Origin: Pseudescherichia sp031979925
Lineage (GTDB): Bacteria > Pseudomonadota > Gammaproteobacteria > Enterobacterales > Enterobacteriaceae
Direction of reading: 5' to 3'
Assembly (NCBI RefSeq): GCF_031979925.1
Contig: NZ_DALZFB010000010.1
Coordinates: forward strand, 1 to 64,000
DNA length: 64,000 bases
In this document: one piece after another, positions 62,958 to 64,000 of the stretch
Layout: every line of letters begins with the position of its first letter
Numbering within the stretch: position 1 is the first letter of the stretch
The notes under the pieces: model-generated
The model's database searches: none
What the model was told of the DNA's origin: nothing
Seen by the model: only the letters and a program-made list of their open reading frames with translations
Program-made: the position numbers and the translations under genes

Positions 62958-64000
62958 TTACCAGTTGTGAACGTCGCTGGCGGTGTCGGTCATGTAGCGA
63001 ACGCCACTGATCGTCGGCAGCAACTGATTGATAAGACGGTTCCAGCGAGTAACCGGCGCGGTAGTGACGTAGACCACGTCGTAAGGCTGAAGTCGGAACT
63101 CCGTCGCCATCACCAGCGAGGTGGCATCGGACATATCGAGCTGGTAAATATTAGCCATCTTGCCGCTGCGGCCGCCCTCGCCTTTCAGCGGACGGATCAC
63201 AAAGATGCCGCTGGCGTCGGAAGCGGTGAGATCCAGACCTTCCGCCTGGCCCAGCGCTTCGGTCAGGGTCATGCCGCTGAAGTCCATCTTAAGGGTGCTC
63301 TGTTTTTTCACTTCGCCCATCACGAACACTTTCAGATCGTCATTGCGCGGCACAAACAGAATGTCTCCCGGATAGAGCAGGCGGTTCTGGCTGAGGTCGC
63401 CGTTCTGCATCAGCGCCTGGAGAGAGATACGCTGCTCGCGGCCCTCATGGGTAAGTACCACGTTGCGCCAGTCGGCGGTGTCGGTCAGGCCGCCGGCGGC
63501 GTTAATCGCATCCAGTACGGTAAGCGGCACGTTGGTAATGGCCTGCTGGCCCGATTTATTAACCTGCCCGGAGATATAGGCTTTCTGCGAGCGGAAAGCG
63601 GCGATATTAACGTCCACCTGCGGGTCGGCGATGTACTGCGCTAAACGGCCGGTAATATCACTGCGGATTTCAGCAAGGGTTTTGCCCACGACGTGGACTT
63701 TGCCAATGTAGGGGTAGAACATGGAGCCATCGGGCTGGACCCAGTTACCGGCGTCGCTGGAGCTGCGGTACTGTCCGGCGGGGGTAGTCAGCTCCGGGTG
63801 ATCCCAGACGGTAACGTTAAGAACGTCACCCGGTCCAACGCGGTACTGGTAGCTGGAGATCTCCTGATCCAGCGACATGTTGGGTTGGGCGACATTGGGT
63901 CGGGGTCGAAGCTGTTCTACCAGTCGGGGAGTCAAAGGATAAACATTCACCATGCGGTCGAGATCGAAATCAGCATCTTGCTGTTTAATCACATCCTTAC
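62958..64000 (-). CDS. wza: Wza, outer-membrane polysaccharide export lipoprotein, 5' end outside window
   Basis: Octameric outer-membrane channel for colanic acid. The visible 346 or so residues match E. coli Wza from Lys34 (KDVIKQQDADFDLD) to the end (TASDVHNW). They include the polysaccharide export domain (YQYRVGPGDVLNVTVWDHPELT) and SLBB domains. The start codon, signal peptide and lipobox cysteine (about 33 codons) are beyond position 64000, so the apparent GTG at 63992 is internal. The cluster promoter and its own JUMPstart also lie outside. Confidence 0.96.
   Translation of the reverse strand, partial: KDVIKQQDADFDLDRMVNVYPLTPRLVEQLRPRPNVAQPNMSLDQEISSYQYRVGPGDVLNVTVWDHPELTTPAGQYRSSSDAGNWVQPDGSMFYPYIGKVHVVGKTLAEIRSDITGRLAQYIADPQVDVNIAAFRSQKAYISGQVNKSGQQAITNVPLTVLDAINAAGGLTDTADWRNVVLTHEGREQRISLQALMQNGDLSQNRLLYPGDILFVPRNDDLKVFVMGEVKKQSTLKMDFSGMTLTEALGQAEGLDLTASDASGIFVIRPLKGEGGRSGKMANIYQLDMSDATSLVMATEFRLQPYDVVYVTTAPVTRWNRLINQLLPTISGVRYMTDTASDVHNW

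Noticed and set aside
1..64000. Search for CRISPR arrays, tRNA or rRNA genes, insertion sequences and integrases
   Set aside because: No regularly spaced direct repeats, tRNA-like folds, transposase frames or integrase motifs were recognised by eye in the window.

Overview
The window is a chromosomal segment of a gamma-proteobacterium of the Enterobacteriaceae. The gene order yeeX-yeeA-sbmC-dacD-sbcB-plaP-yeeY-yeeZ-hisLGDCBHAFI-wzzB-ugd-gnd-[O-antigen]-galF-[colanic acid] is that of the E. coli/Salmonella 44-46 min region, and the proteins are close to E. coli products. Several differences (no yeeDE, no yefM-yoeB, plus extra liv and EF-G loci beside yeeX) argue against E. coli itself. An Enterobacter/Lelliottia/Leclercia-like genus is my inference; I cannot fix the species from this sequence.

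Region by region. (1) 1-2641, minus: the 5' two thirds or less of a large gene whose N-terminus looks like the A subunit of Tc (toxin complex) insecticidal toxins (SpvA/VRP1 type), interrupted by two tandem LamG/concanavalin-like domains carried on visibly AT-richer DNA. It runs off the window edge. An AT-rich gene-free stretch follows (2642-3097). (2) 3098-8034, minus: a complete branched-chain amino-acid-type ABC transporter operon, binding protein-LivH-LivM-LivG-LivF. (3) 8299-10935: a second-copy-type elongation factor G of beta-proteobacterial flavour, divergent from a small ArsR-type regulator. (4) 10995-19572: conserved housekeeping genes (yeeX, yeeA, sbmC, dacD, sbcB, plaP, yeeY, yeeZ). 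(5) 19679-26996: the complete histidine operon with its leader peptide, attenuator and final terminator. (6) 27007-31025, minus: wzzB, ugd and gnd, each of the last two with a clear intrinsic terminator. (7) 31127-40372, minus: an O-antigen locus between gnd and galF, headed by a JUMPstart/ops element. It has dTDP-rhamnose genes rfbBDAC, then wzx, wzy, a WbsX-family gene, a GT2 rhamnosyltransferase-like gene and a GT4 gene. The last five are clearly AT-rich compared with their flanks. (8) 40633-64000, minus: galF and the complete colanic-acid (M-antigen) cluster, reading from wza (5' end cut by the window edge) through wzb, wzc, wcaABCDEF, gmd, fcl, gmm, wcaI, manC, manB, wcaJ, wzxC, wcaK, wcaL and wcaM.

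How the genes work together. The right half makes two surface polysaccharides. rfbBDAC supply dTDP-L-rhamnose, the three transferase-like genes build the O unit, Wzx flips it, Wzy polymerises it and WzzB sets chain length. ugd supplies UDP-glucuronate and manB/manC-gmd-fcl supply GDP-mannose and GDP-fucose for colanic acid, which WcaJ initiates, the Wca transferases assemble, WzxC flips, WcaD polymerises and Wza/Wzb/Wzc export and control. The left 11 kb is accessory-like and holds the least ordinary content: the LamG-bearing Tc-toxin-like gene and the extra EF-G, which has an aspartate where E. coli EF-G has the oxidation-sensitive Cys114.
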